A model generated the notes under the pieces. The model had not been told where the DNA came from. It ran no database searches and worked only from the letters and a program-made list of their open reading frames with translations. Shown in pieces: positions 43,944 through 54,362 of a stretch of DNA of 64,000 bases. The stretch is taken from positions 2,153,001 through 2,217,000 of the forward strand of contig NW_027395276.1 in NCBI RefSeq assembly GCF_027580225.2. Direction: 5' to 3'. A program made the position numbers and the translations under genes. This DNA is from Misgurnus anguillicaudatus (Eukaryota; Chordata; Actinopteri; Cypriniformes; Cobitidae). Numbering within the stretch: the stretch's first letter is position 1; the number at the start of each line of letters is the position of its first letter.

Positions 43944-45110
43944 AGGGCCCTATAAAATCCGTTTTATTTTTTCCCAAATTCCGTTTTATTTTTTCCCAAA
44001 TTCCGTTTTCTCCATTTTAATTTTTGCAAATTCCGTTTTATCTGTTTTAATTTTTGCAAATTCCGTTTTATCTGTTTTAATTTTTGGCAATTATTTTCAT
44101 TTACCCTTTACTGTTATTTTAGTCATACAAAGAGTGTGCCTTTAATGTTAATGATTAAAATGTAAATGATTTGGGGGAAAACTGGATAACACGATTACTT
44201 AATGACTGTAAAACATGCATTTACACACACACGTACATACACATGCACACACACGCGCGCGCGCGCGCGCCCGCCCGCGCACACACACACACACACACAC
44301 AACTCAATTCAATTCAATTCAATGCATTTTTTAGTGTTGTTGCAGAAGGCTACAACAAGGTGTCAAAGCAGTGGTGCCTTCAGAAGTGCCTTAAACACAT
44401 CGGTCCAGCGGAACGCGATACATATTTTATACACGATCGCTTGAAATGCATATAACTTTACAAACATACACAGGATTACTGATATGACTTAGGACAGCGT
44501 GAGCGTGCAGCTCTTTGCACGTGCGAGCGAAATAGAAACAGAGAGCGGCGTCATGATGCAGATGATTATATTTTAAATGCGAGGGATAGTTAGTTTGCCT
44601 CAACTCGCTTGAAATGTATAAAACTGAACAAATGCACGAGGATTTGTGTTCGGACTTCAGACAGATGCGAGAGCGCGTGCACGTGAGAGAAGTGCAGTGA
44701 GACAGACGTGGATTAGAGAGTGCATGTATCTTTGCGCTCACCGTGAACAGAATGTTGACAAAACTTACAAAATAACAGTTCTCCGGTCACATAAAAGTCA
44801 TGTGAGAACTGCTCAGAACTAAATGCTTAGCGTCAAATTTCTTATTTTTTTCGCTGACGAAAGCAGATCGTGGAGAGCCGCTTCCACACGGTTTCAGTGT
44901 TTTGGAGGGGGTCTGAAACTACGGGAGGGGGTGTGTTGCCCAGATTTACTTCCCTCGGTCTGCATTTCCCTTAGACATACGTTCGTCTCCCACACAAAAA
45001 CATAATTTTATTCAAAATATGTAAAATTCCGCGAAATTCCGCGTTAATACTAGATTCCGTGTTAATCTGCCAATTCCGCGATTCCGTGATCGCGGAAATT
45101 ATAGGGCCCT
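43944..45110. mobile_element. hAT element with AGGGCCCTATAA termini (1167 bp)
   Basis: The left AGGGCCCTATAAAATCCG and right CGGAAATTATAGGGCCCT are inverted repeats. Both ends contain arrays of AATTCCG words (left 43978-44070 as TTCCGTTTTAT units, right 45025-45090). Flanks ACTTGTTT and ACTTGTTG match at 7 of 8 bases. No transposase frame is intact; a mixed AC/GC microsatellite sits at 44222-44300. Confidence 0.87.
44222..44300. repeat. Mixed (AC)n/(GC)n microsatellite
   Basis: Alternating purine-pyrimidine tract: ACACAC, then a GCGCGCGC core, then ACACAC again. Such sequence is prone to Z-DNA. Confidence 0.92.
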
Positions 45111-45119
45111 ACTTGTTGC

Positions 45120-45823
45120 GTAAGTACATATAATATAAACGACAGGAACGTTTAGAGATAGTGGGATAATGTTTTGTGTGTGTTGCTTGTAAAGTAAAGT
45201 AGCATTACAGCAGATCTGTTGTTTATAAATCTGGTAAAACTAAAGACTCTTCGGAAATGAGAGGGATGGAAACCTCCTCTCTAGGTAACTCACGATTAAG
45301 ACGAGATTAGCAAAAACACTGTGTTATGTGACCTTTATAACATTGAGATACAACTGGAATGGAAGCCTGTGTCATTTTGACATGCAAAGATTCCCACCCA
45401 TAATCAGTTAATTGAAAAAGCAGTAATTGAGTGTTGGAACCGTGTGTGAAAAGTCTGTAGATGTTGTTGTAAATGTCTAAGTGTAACCTAGAGGAAGATC
45501 ACTAGACTGTAATCAAGTGTCACTTGAATGTCTCACCACAGTTCCAGATGAGAGTTACACTTAATGAGAGAGTGGTGCTGTTTTCCCTAGGGTTTCTCTT
45601 TAAAGGCCCAGCCTCACAAAATTCACTGACAATCCACTGAACGTCTGAATAAATCATGCTTCATTCTAGAGTCTGACCTCTTCACTGTCTGTTTAAAGAT
45701 CTGACTGATGCGTTTCGCTTGGCTACAGTAATTACTTTGAAACAAAACCCGGCTGTGAAGTAGATGTGTGTGAGTGAGAAAATGAATAGGTGTGTGCGTG
45801 TGTGTGCGTGCGTGCGTGCGTGC

Positions 45824-45863
<40 letters not shown>

Positions 45864-46970
45864 ATGTCTCCAGTACTGAGCTGTTAAATGTTCAGCATGA
45901 AGGTCTTGTGACGTCAGCTATGAGTCAGACACCTCTTGTGCACATAAAACTAATCTACCACAATTTATCAGAGCCTCGTGATGTCATCAAAACTAATCTG
46001 TTAAAATAAATTATTCTTAAGTTTATTTGTCCTTGATGTTTTCTTTCAAAGTCACGGAAATGATTAGACGAGGTATTCATGAAAAACGCCAATGAAGCGA
46101 CAGGAAGTCATTTATTCGAAACATTCTTCACTGTTAAAATAAGGATGCTACATAATGCCATACACTCTAAAAACTTTTCACTATTATCTACTTCATTTTA
46201 TTGGTGAAACATTTTTACACACAAAATTAAATTTTAAAGCTGCAAAATCTTTAAAGTGTACCCAGATAGCCATTGAAACATTGTTAAAAATTGTTGATTT
46301 GTCAATGTTAATCCCATTGAATCAGTATCACATTTGCACCTTCAATTAATATAGAAAGAATATTTAAATTTCAACAAACCACCATTATGATGATCAGTGT
46401 TTGCTTTAGCTGGGCCCCTGACTCTTGTGTTTTAATGTTTAATTTCTTTGGCTTTTGAAGCATGTTGTAAGATATATCTGCTATTGCAAAGAAAACTTAG
46501 ATCTACTGTGATCAAGTAATTTAAGTAATGTAGCTTTACCTAAGTAATATTCTTTTGTGTATGTGTATGCGGTGTTCATGATGTGTAAAAAATGGGTGAT
46601 ATTACAGTGCTAGCTGGAAGTATCACACGAAATGCATTTATGGCAGTTGCAGGCGCCTTTTTTGAATGATTTTCTATGGTCAGTGAGCGTTATGCGTGCT
46701 TTGCTTTTTTTGCTGCCGGCTGCAGCACGCACTTTTGAAGGAACGCTGAGAGCAGAAAAGTCTTTTAAAAGTTAAAAGCTAATATGAAATTTAACAGCAA
46801 AAGAGCGCTCACGCTTTAATATTTGATTGACAAGACAGCTGACTCAGCGGTTGCCTAGCAATACAAAAAGCAGCCCCGCAATGCTCTTTTTTCAAAGTGA
46901 CAAAAAAGGTAGTGCGGCACGCCTTCCAAATGTCTTAAATGCGTTTAGGTGTGATTAGCCCCGTAGAAGG
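45120..46970. other. Intergenic stretch with a GT tract
   Basis: Apart from the GT tract at 45784-45861 and a scrap at 46370-46480 (CAAACCACCATTATGATGAT, shared with the TTAA MITEs, running into AGCTGGGCCCCTGACTC as in the CCAGCCAACAG repeat), I see no coding signal or element ends. Confidence 0.4.
45784..45861. repeat. (GT)n/(GTGC)n microsatellite
   Basis: GT units with a GTGC stretch in the first half. Confidence 0.95.
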
Positions 46971-46974
46971 TTAA

Positions 46975-47250
46975 AGCAACACTATGTAGTTTCCATGTAA
47001 AAATGACTTACAGCTCCCCCATGTGGTTGAAAAGCGCAACAGTGCCAGGTATCAGACACTCTTCTGCAGGCAGGGGGAGGGCGGGGCTGTGTGCTCTACC
47101 CGCCACCGCCACTTTCAGAGTGTGCTTGTAGCAGCTAGGAGGCTGCTCAGGTTGCAGCAACAGTACAATTTGTCCAGTTAAAAGTTGTTCTATCACTAAA
47201 ATAATTTTAGAGACATTATTTAAAGGTAAAAAAAACTACATAGTGTTGCT
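46975..47250. mobile_element. TTAA MITE with perfect 18-bp termini (276 bp)
   Basis: AGCAACACTATGTAGTTT at the left is the exact inverse of AAACTACATAGTGTTGCT at the right; TTAA is at 46971-46974 and 47251-47254. The interior is GC-rich and has no coding capacity. Confidence 0.95.
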
Positions 47251-47304
47251 TTAAACTACTGAATCAATCTTTGACATGATGAATTCGTCTATAAAGCTCA
47301 TCGA

Positions 47305-47440
47305 TGGTGACGATTAACAAATGAAAGCTTTATGCTGCAATGCATGCTGGGTATCAACATAATACTAATCTAATCCATGACTCCCAGCATGCATTGCAGT
47401 TGATCGTTTTATCTGAATTAGTTTGATGATTGTCACCATT
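47305..47440. repeat. Inverted repeat carrying two ZNF143-like words
   Basis: TGCAATGCATGCTGGG (47337-47352) mirrors CCCAGCATGCATTGCA (47384-47399), and the outer arms ATGGTGACGATTAACAAATG and GATGATTGTCACCAT continue the symmetry. CTCCCAGCATGCA is close to the ZNF143/Staf consensus, so this is either a MITE that carries that site or a chance likeness. Confidence 0.6.
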
Positions 47441-47466
47441 GTTTAGATTTGTAGGATGAGTGATGA

Positions 47467-47660
47467 TTAGAGGTCGACCGATATTGGACTTTATCTATCT
47501 TTAACCAAGGTGAACACTAACTGCGATAACCGATAAATTAATGGATAGTTTTTGACCGTTTAATGATTTCAAACACAACACTCATTACTCATTCACTGAG
47601 CTCAAACATAACGTTGAACTTTATTAGAATAAAGAATTGACAAAATAATTTGTACTTTTA
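47467..47660. mobile_element. hAT left end fragment (TAGAGGTCGACCGATAT)
   Basis: TAGAGGTCGACCGATATTGG is a terminus type common among zebrafish hAT elements. ACCGATAAATTAATGG-like words follow. No right end is seen before the next MITE begins. Confidence 0.4.
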
Positions 47661-47661
47661 A

Positions 47662-48180
47662 AGGAGACATAACATGAAAATCTGACTTTTTCCATTTTTA
47701 TGTAAATGGACTGCATTTATATAGCACTTTTGACAGACCTATGGCCATTCAAAGTGCTTTACAATTTGCCTCACATTCACCCATTCACTCCCACATTCAT
47801 ACTCCGACGGCGGTGTCAGCCATGCAAGGCGCCAGCCAGCTCGTCGGGAGCAACTGGGGTTAAGTGTCTTGCTCAAGGACACCTCGACACTTGGTCCAGT
47901 GGAGTCGGGGATTGAACCACCAACCTTCCGGTTTGTAGACAACCTACATGAACCACTGAGCCACTGCCGCCGTACTATAATTGGGTCCCCAGTGCTTCTA
48001 TTAACCTAGAAAATGTGAAAAGGAACCACGGCACTAAAGAGAAAGAAAGCGGGAAAAAATAATTGACAGCACAATTGAGTTTCAATTTCAGCAAACCACC
48101 ATCATTGTGATCAGTGTTTGCATTTCATCAGCTCATTTGCATTGTATTTTGAGCATAAATAGCATAGCATGAACTGTTGT
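47662..48180 (+). mobile_element. TTAA MITE (17682/32012 family) split by a SINE
   Basis: It starts AGGAGACATAACATGAAAAT after TTAA at 47658-47661. After the SINE, it resumes with TTGGGTCCCCAGTGCTTCTA and the GTGATCAGTGTTTGCATTTC module. The right terminus is not found; the match fades after about 48180. Confidence 0.75.
47705..47975 (-). mobile_element. tRNA-derived SINE, complete, reverse strand
   Basis: On the minus strand it begins GGCGGCAGTGGCTCAGTGGT (A-box region), has GGTTGGTGGTTCAATCCCCG (B box), a conserved body GTGTCCTTGAGCAAGACACT, and ends AAATGGACTGCATTTATATAG-like (tail CTGCATTTATATAG read on the plus strand near 47709). It split an older TTAA MITE. The head and body agree with the HE1/V-SINE-type organisation of fish SINEs. 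Confidence 0.85.
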
Positions 48181-48181
48181 A

Positions 48182-48590
48182 AAAAATTACAAATTAAATG
48201 ACGTCAGTACGTAAATTTTGGTCGGGCATGTTACCTTGAGAGGTTTACAATAAAACTAAAGCATGCTATGTCTGTTTGACTATACTCTGCTGTGTGTAGC
48301 TATCATAAAATGGTAAAAAACTTGCACTGTACAGATTAGACTGGCTTGCGCTGTGTAAAGAGGACACGCAGTTCATGCCCGTCTGACTATACTATATATA
48401 TGTATAAAGAAACAGCGTATCTGTGCAGCTTGTGTTGTATAAAAAGACACCACGCAACCTTATGACAAAAAAACGATTGCACAGTCGAGTCCTGTGATTT
48501 CTCATAATGCCTTAAGAGCACATTAATCAAAATAACAAATGATGTATTCAATGATGATAAAAATGAGATGAAACGAGATCTTAAAGGTGA
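48182..48590. other. Intergenic stretch, nothing recognised
   Basis: AT-rich sequence with no element ends or coding character. Confidence 0.4.
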
Positions 48591-48763
48591 CCAAGAATGC
48601 ATTGAAATAATGTTACATTGTTCTTTGATGTCTAAATATAAGGTATGTGGCTTTTTTAAGTGAAAAAATGATCCAGGGATGGTTTTACATGTCTGTTTAC
48701 AACCCTAGGATTTGCCCTCAGAATGAAATGGTCTGTTATTACATTTTTTGGAAGGGTAATCAG

Positions 48764-49066
48764 TAAGGAATAATTGACGACGGGCCATTGAATTATAAGA
48801 AAATAATGCACACCAAGGTGGTAATGCGGCATGACGCGAAGCGGAGTGCCGTTACACCGCAGGTGTGCATTATTTTCAAATAATTCAAAGGACCGGAGTC
48901 AATTATTCCTCTTATACCACGGTTACCACAAACATTGCTCTGGTGCCTATTTTTAAGACATTTGAAAAGTTAGGTGTGCGGTTTACAGAAAAATAATCAA
49001 CACCCATAGAACATTTCTCAGCCAATCAGAATGCAGCATTCAACAGACCCGTGGTATAAATAATAA
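48764..49066. mobile_element. Palindromic GGAATAATT repeat, copy 2 (nested)
   Basis: It shares GGAATAATTGACGACGGGCC, GAAAATAATGCACACC, CAAAGGACCGGAGTCAATTA and TTGCTCTGGTGCCTATTTTT with 43202-43495. The centre holds an extra palindromic stretch around 48830-48860 that copy 1 lacks. Confidence 0.75.
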
Positions 49067-49169
49067 TAATGAGCTGCGCTCTGATTGTCTGTTTGCCAAC
49101 GAGGGTCACGTCACCTGTCATAGTAAATAGATTGCAGCGTGAATGATGGAAAGTTTAGGCATCCAACCT

Positions 49170-49320
49170 TAAGGGGCGGTTTCCCAGACCGGGATTAGAC
49201 GAGTCCTAGACTAAAATAAATGTAAGCGCTGTCCAAACTGAAAACAACTTGCACTGACATATCTTAAAATACAACAGTGCCCTTTGTTTTGCCTCAAAAT
49301 GCATGTGTTCAATCTTGACA
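49170..49320. mobile_element. GGTTTCCCAGAC MITE, left part (nested)
   Basis: GGGGCGGTTTCCCAGACCGG and CATATCTTAAAATACAACAG correspond to the 14180-14424 element. The right terminus is missing. Confidence 0.6.
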
Positions 49321-49654
49321 ATGTTACATTATCGTTATTGTTGTTTGCTCACTAAGAAACATTAAATTTAAACGGAAATCAACAGTAATAAAATCAGTAC
49401 TTACCCCTTTTTCCGGCTGGCCTAGAATATGGGTGGGTATATAGAAATGTTGGGGCGTACAACTCGACTGTTACGTCACAGTCGGTGTTATGTTGAGATT
49501 GGCCTGTTTTTAGTAGACTTTTGAATGCATGAGATTTAAGAATGAGGAAACATTACTGTTTGAGGCTCACCATATGTCATTACCATATACAGATCTCTAA
49601 TAATTCAGCTATGACGAGATAAATACAGTTTAACATTCTTGGGCACCTTTGATG

Positions 49655-50455
49655 TGCTTTCCCACTGTAAAAAGTGAAGTTGGAACAACTTTGTTTTATC
49701 AAGATGGTTCGATAAAAGTGTGTTTTGGATGTAAGGAGAAGAAAACCTTAATTAGCGTTCGCTGTCTGAAGACATCAATGGATGCAGTTTGTTTTTCCCG
49801 GACAGCAATGTAATTGCGAATGGGTTTATGTATGTTCCCAGGAGGGATTGCTTTACAAACAAGGCTCAGTTTGATCCCGAATTTGCCACTTGTTTACAAC
49901 TGATGGAGGGGTCCCACCTTTAGAAGACCCTGTTTAAGAGTGCCAACTACAGTCGTAAGTAAATCAAAATCTCACCTGTTTTGTTTGCAGACGGCGCATA
50001 CATGCATTTAATGTAACACCAACAACAGCAAACATTTTCCACCTCAGTTGTATTGCACTTACGACATTTACACCTTTTAAACAGGCAAATGCAGAAAAAA
50101 CACATCAAGATTTACATCGCATTTCTTAATTAAAATAGCGGATAAACAAACAAGATAGAGATGTTCTGCTATAATCGTTGCTGCTGTTATTCCTGTTGAT
50201 CAATCCGATTCTGGATCATATGTGTAAGGCTGTATCTGACTGTAAGCCATAGTTATTGGAAAAAAGTTTTTATTTAAGTTTGATTTCTATCGATGTCACA
50301 GCTGTTAGATTACTAAAGGCTGCGTGTATTCATAATTCTTTATCTCCGCCCGCCTTCCATTGTTTGTCTTTCTCCAGAAAAAAAGGGAAAGGCAGTTCTG
50401 ACCTCTAATAACCTGACAACACGAAAGACTCTTTGGACATATGAAGGATGAAATA
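49655..50455. other. Intergenic stretch, nothing recognised
   Basis: About 0.8 kb without recognised repeats, element ends or coding signal. Confidence 0.4.
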
Positions 50456-50458
50456 CTA

Positions 50459-50711
50459 CACTGTAAAAAATACTTTGCTGCCTTAAAAATTTTTGTTGAA
50501 TCAACACAGATTTACAAGTCATGTCAACAGAGATGAGTTGTCACAACTTATAAAATATAGTTGAGAAAAGTCAACTTAATTTTATAAGTTATAACAACTC
50601 ACCTGTAGTTATAACAACTCATCTCTAGTCAAGATAAATAAGTTGAAATGACTTGTAAATCCGAGTAGATTCAACAAAAAATTTTAAGGCAGCAAAGTAT
50701 TTTTTACAGTG
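50459..50711. mobile_element. CACTGTA MITE, complete copy (253 bp)
   Basis: CACTGTAAAAAATACTTTGC is mirrored by GCAAAGTATTTTTTACAGTG, with TA on both sides. The next bases inward (GTTGAATCAAC and GTTGATTC-like words) extend the inverted repeat, and the centre repeats AACTCA(C/T)CTGTAGTT. CACT termini suggest CACTA/EnSpm mobilisation; a TA flank would also fit Tc1/mariner. Confidence 0.9.
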
Positions 50712-50714
50712 TAC

Positions 50715-51538
50715 TCTATAGGTAACCAAGATTAACATTAGATTGGCAAAAACTGTGTGTTATGTGAGCTTTAATAATTATTTGCCCCATCCATTGCACA
50801 TTTTGTCCCCTGCTTTTCCTCAGTGCACCTTCTCACAATTTTTCAGAGGGATGAAATGTAAATCTTGACATTCAGAAATGGGCAGAACTCCACTCAGAGC
50901 CGGAGTGGTCCTGTAATAAATGAGAAAGGGTCCGTCCAAGATGAACACTGCCATTTGAATCTCTCTGAAAAATCTGTTCGTTATTTATCAATAAGAAGCC
51001 AAAGAGAAGAAAAAGTAGTCTGAACGAAACAAGAAGAGTGCCCATCAAGCAATTTTGCCCAAAACAAGGCATAATTTGGGCTTTCAGTGAAAGTCTAACA
51101 GACGTCTAGCCATAGCCCCCGGATAGACGATGTGTATATGTTTAGAAATTGTAAAAGAAATGAAAGCAAACACATGTAACCAAATTCAAGGTTATTTAGG
51201 GTAGAAGTGGGTTACTCATAGCCGAACTATATTGGGTCTATAGTTAGCCGTCAATTCACTCTGTCGGTTTTTGCTTGCTGGGTAAGATGATATATGGAAA
51301 TAGGCCAACAGGAAATAAAAAACATCAGAAATGAGTGAGATTCAGGGGAGGGAGGGTTGTTTTCTTGAGAAAGTAAACTAACCAATAAATTAGCCCTTGT
51401 TTTCAAGCATGATAAACATCAAATCTCTAATTCATCATGCTGTCCAAGATGTTAAAATTGGCCTAGTTTCTCTCTTTCACGCAACTGTACAACTAACAGC
51501 CAAGAACCCAACATAAATTTGCAAACCTGCATATATGA
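50715..51538. other. Intergenic stretch, nothing recognised
   Basis: About 0.8 kb without recognised repeats or coding signal. A minus-strand frame at 51072-50872 has no family resemblance. Confidence 0.4.
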
Positions 51539-51540
51539 GT

Positions 51541-52180
51541 ACACTTTAAAAATGCTGGGTTATTTTTTTAATCCAGCGTTGGATCAAAAAGGGATGAGCC
51601 CAGCCCGCTGGGTTTTAATTTAACCTATGCTAGGTTGTTTTAACCCATTGTTGGGTCAAATACAGTATAAACATTTTCTAGGTTAATTGAACCCAGTGGC
51701 TGGGGCCTCATTTATAAAGCGTGCATGGACACATATTTGATTGTAAAGTGTGCGTACACAAAAATCCACGACAAAGTCCATAATTACAGAAACTTTGACA
51801 TGCAAAAGTGCTTAGCGCCATTTCAGGGTCTGAGCAGACGTACGCACTTTTGTTTGTCCGATTGCTGCAGGTTTTTGGAAATATAAGCCATTCTTGAACG
51901 AATTTAAACATTGACAGGTGCTCTTTTATATGTCAATAACATTATTTAGGCATTGTTTAAATGCAGAGATTTGAAACTATTTATCTGCGCACAATTTGCG
52001 ATTTATAGATTTCACATCTATACCCGCGTTTTCTCTGCGCATATTCGTATTATGAATCACACATACGCACTTTTGCGAAATGATTGAAGTTCAAATTTAG
52101 GACGTTTTCTATACAGGATTTTATAAATGAGCTCTCTTTCCTTTTTTTGACCCAATGCTGGGTTGAAAATAAATGTATAT
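51541..52180. mobile_element. AACCCAGC-type CACTA MITE holding a nested element
   Basis: It starts CACTTTAAAAATGCTGGGTT and continues with GTTGGGTCAAATACAG and TTGAACCCAGTGG; after the nested element, TTTGACCCAATGCTGGGTTG follows. The right end near 52180 is eroded. Confidence 0.7.
51703..52130. mobile_element. MITE with GGGCCTCATTTATAAA terminus, nested
   Basis: GGGGCCTCATTTATAAAGCG at the left is partly mirrored by TTTTATAAATGAG at the right. GCGTACACA and ACATACGCAC words lie inside the ends. The right tip is decayed, so target duplication cannot be read. Confidence 0.7.
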
Positions 52181-52220
52181 ACATTAAAGTGTTGTGTAGT
52201 GTAGTGTAGACTAGTTTGCT

Positions 52221-52505
52221 CAGGGCTCCAGACTGCCATCAAATGGTGGCATTTTGCCACCAAAAATTAAGAGTGTGCCACTGAATTTTACATCCAGTCG
52301 TACATGTGCGACCAGTAAATTTGACCTTTTTTTGTGAATTTGAAAACAGCACATTATAGTTTCTGCATCTATCATTAAAGTATTTATTAGTAATACAGTA
52401 GTAGAAATGTGAATATTTGCTTAGCATGTTGATTTACGGTGTGTGCCCCTAAATTTTCTGGTTGCGCCTCTAAAATTTTCAGTTGGGGCCACTGTGTTAA
52501 ATTGA
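52221..52505. mobile_element. Possible hAT element, CAGGGCTCCAGACTG end
   Basis: CAGGGCTCCAGACTGCCATC resembles a fish hAT terminus, and TTGCGCCTCTAAAATTTTCA downstream is a word of the same kind of repeat. No convincing right terminus or duplication. Confidence 0.4.
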
Positions 52506-52550
52506 TGTTATTTACTGGCAACAGTTTGTTTAAAGTTAATTGAACATTAA

Positions 52551-52785
52551 AGAGCACCTATTTCATTGCTAAAAAACAATGTTATTTTGTGTATTTGCTA
52601 TAATGCAATGTGTTTGCGTGGTTTATGGTTAAAGTTTTCCACATACCTTACATTTTTGTAGCTCCAAATTTCACTCTCTTCCTGAAACGCACATATTTGT
52701 ACATTTTGCATATTGTTAACATGTACTAATACACACTTACACACCAAAGGAAATTTAAAAACCTGAATCGGACAATAGGTGCTCT
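52551..52785. mobile_element. TTAA MITE, internally deleted copy of the 2154 family (235 bp)
   Basis: The ends AGAGCACCTATTTCATTGCT and GACAATAGGTGCTCT match 2154-2701, as do CATACCTTACATTTTTGTAG and ACACACCAAAGGAAATTTAA. The central ~310 bp of the longer copy is missing. TTAA is at 52547-52550 and 52786-52789. Confidence 0.92.
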
Positions 52786-52789
52786 TTAA

Positions 52790-53026
52790 ACATTAAGCAT
52801 GAACAAGTGTTTATATTTACAGAATAAAACTAAAATAACAGCCTCGTGCAAAGCATTTTGGAAACAAAATCTGAAGGGAAAAAATAGAAAAAGGTTGATG
52901 TGGATTTCTGGTTCCCAGAATGCTTTGCATGAGGCTGTTATTTTATAGTTTTAATCTGTAAAGATAAAGACTTGTTCATGCTTAATGTTCATTTAACTTT
53001 GACTCTTTTTACAGTGTACACTGTAA
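52790..53026. mobile_element. Palindromic CACTA-like element, right portion
   Basis: ACATTAAGCATGAACAAGT (52789-52807) mirrors ACTTGTTCATGCTTAATGT (52970-52988). An inner pair, AATAACAGCCTCGTGCAAAG and CTTTGCATGAGGCTGTTATT, continues the symmetry. The right end closes with TTTTTACAGTG beside the next MITE. Sequence before 52547 (AAAGTTAATTGAACATTAA) mirrors the right outer part, so the deleted TTAA MITE probably sits in the left arm. Confidence 0.7.
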
Positions 53027-53028
53027 AA

Positions 53029-53271
53029 AAAATTTGCTGCCTTAAAATATTTTGTTGAATCAACTCAGATTTACAAGTCATGTCAAATTAGTTGTCACAA
53101 CTTATAAAATATAGTTGAGAAAAGTCAACTTAAATTTATAAGTTATAACAACTCACCTGTAGTTATAACAACTCATCTTTAGTCAAGATAAATAATAGTA
53201 AGTTGAAATGACTTGTAAATCCGAGTTGATTCAACAAAAATGTTTAAGGCAGCAAAGTATTTTTTACAGTG
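53029..53271. mobile_element. CACTGTA MITE, complete copy (243 bp)
   Basis: CACTGTAAAAAAAATTTGCT and GCAAAGTATTTTTTACAGTG are the ends, with TA at 53027-53028 and 53272-53273. The interior is nearly identical in order to 50459-50711. It abuts another element ending TTTTTACAGTGTA. Confidence 0.9.
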
Positions 53272-53274
53272 TAG

Positions 53275-53590
53275 GCTGAAACAACCCAGTTTTTTATAGT
53301 GTCGTATGTTCACATGTTGTCACATCATTTGCCACATGACCTTTTCCCAAAAGAGAAATTAAAAATGAATAAATCTGCTTAAGGTTAATTCTGTCAGTGT
53401 TATAACTTTCTTTAATGCTAACACACTAAAAGTCCAGTATTTTTTATTTTAAACTTCAGTGGGATTAAATAACGTATATAAAACAGTAACCCTAATTTAA
53501 AGTAAGATTACTTAATATATTAGCTAAAGTGAACTAACAATGAGCAACACTTCTAGAGCATTTATTCCTCTTCATGTTAGTTCTTGCTAG
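53275..53590. other. Intergenic stretch with a MITE end
   Basis: CTGAAACAACCCAGTTTTTT at 53276-53295 is a solitary end of the AACCCAGC MITE. Nothing else recognised. Confidence 0.45.
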
Positions 53591-53597
53591 TTTCCAT

Positions 53598-54057
53598 TAG
53601 GGCTGGGTCAATACCACGTTTTCATGTCTGATACCATGATACCACAACCTTGAGTATCTGTCGATACCGATCCAATAACATATCTATTGCCCTTTTAATC
53701 AATTAAGCTGCAAATAACACATTTGTTAACCATACAAAAAGCTTAAACAGAGCTACAGAATTCAAGACTCAATGAAGCATTGTGCAATACTGCTGCTTCA
53801 TTTTTATTTAAATGTTTCAAACAGACTAGTAGCAACATTTTTAGTTAAAAAATGTAAAATGAAATTTAAGGTGTAACTTTGGACAATTTAAAGTACATCT
53901 TTGTGCAACTTCATGTTGCTCAGCAAGTCGCGCTTTACCCCAAGTTGCCATGACAAGGTCTGTCTTGGTATTGGATCGGATTGTCCTCCCAGACTTCTAC
54001 AATATTTGATCTGCCCATTTCCGCCAATATCGATAATATCGTATTGGCCCACCCCTA
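53598..54057. mobile_element. hAT MITE with TAGGGCTGGGTCAATAC termini (460 bp)
   Basis: The left TAGGGCTGGGTCAATACCAC and right CGTATTGGCCCACCCCTA are inverted repeats. GTTTCCAT and GTTTCTAT flank it, matching at 7 of 8 bases. GATACC and ATCGAT words fill the ends. No transposase frame. Confidence 0.85.
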
Positions 54058-54139
54058 GTTTCTATTTACTAATACATTTGATCAATTACCGTTTGTTAAT
54101 GCACAAAGTACTAACGTGAATTTTTTTGCCATTTAACTA

Positions 54140-54362
54140 CACTGTAAAAAAATCTTAGCACTTTAAGTTTAATCAACTAGGATTTACAAGTCATTTCAAC
54201 TACTGTATCTTGACAAATGGCGAGTTGCTGTAACTTAATAAATCAAGTTGAATTTGCTACACTTTTTTATAAGTTACAGTAACTCATCACTAGTCAATAC
54301 ATTTAAAATGACTTGTAAATCCAAGTTGATTAAACTTAAAAATGTAAGTGCAAAAATATTTT
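54140..54362. mobile_element. CACTGTA MITE, split by hAT near its right end
   Basis: CACTGTAAAAAAATCTTAGC, GATTTACAAGTCATTTCAAC and TCATCACTAGTCAATACATT are diverged family words. The match breaks in GCAAAAATATTTT and resumes after the hAT element at 55237-55250 (TTTTTTACAGGG). The hAT insertion is therefore the later event. Confidence 0.75.

Larger units (their letters stand above)
48595..49648. mobile_element. TTAA-type MITE (AGGTGACCAAGAATG) holding two nested repeats
   Basis: The left end AGGTGACCAAGAATGCATT follows TTAA (48591-48594). The right end CATTCTTGGGCACCT is its inverse with one mismatch, followed by TTGA, a one-base variant of TTAA. Inside lie the palindromic repeat at 48764-49066 and the GGTTTCCCAGAC repeat at 49170-49320, which account for much of the length. 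Confidence 0.75.
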
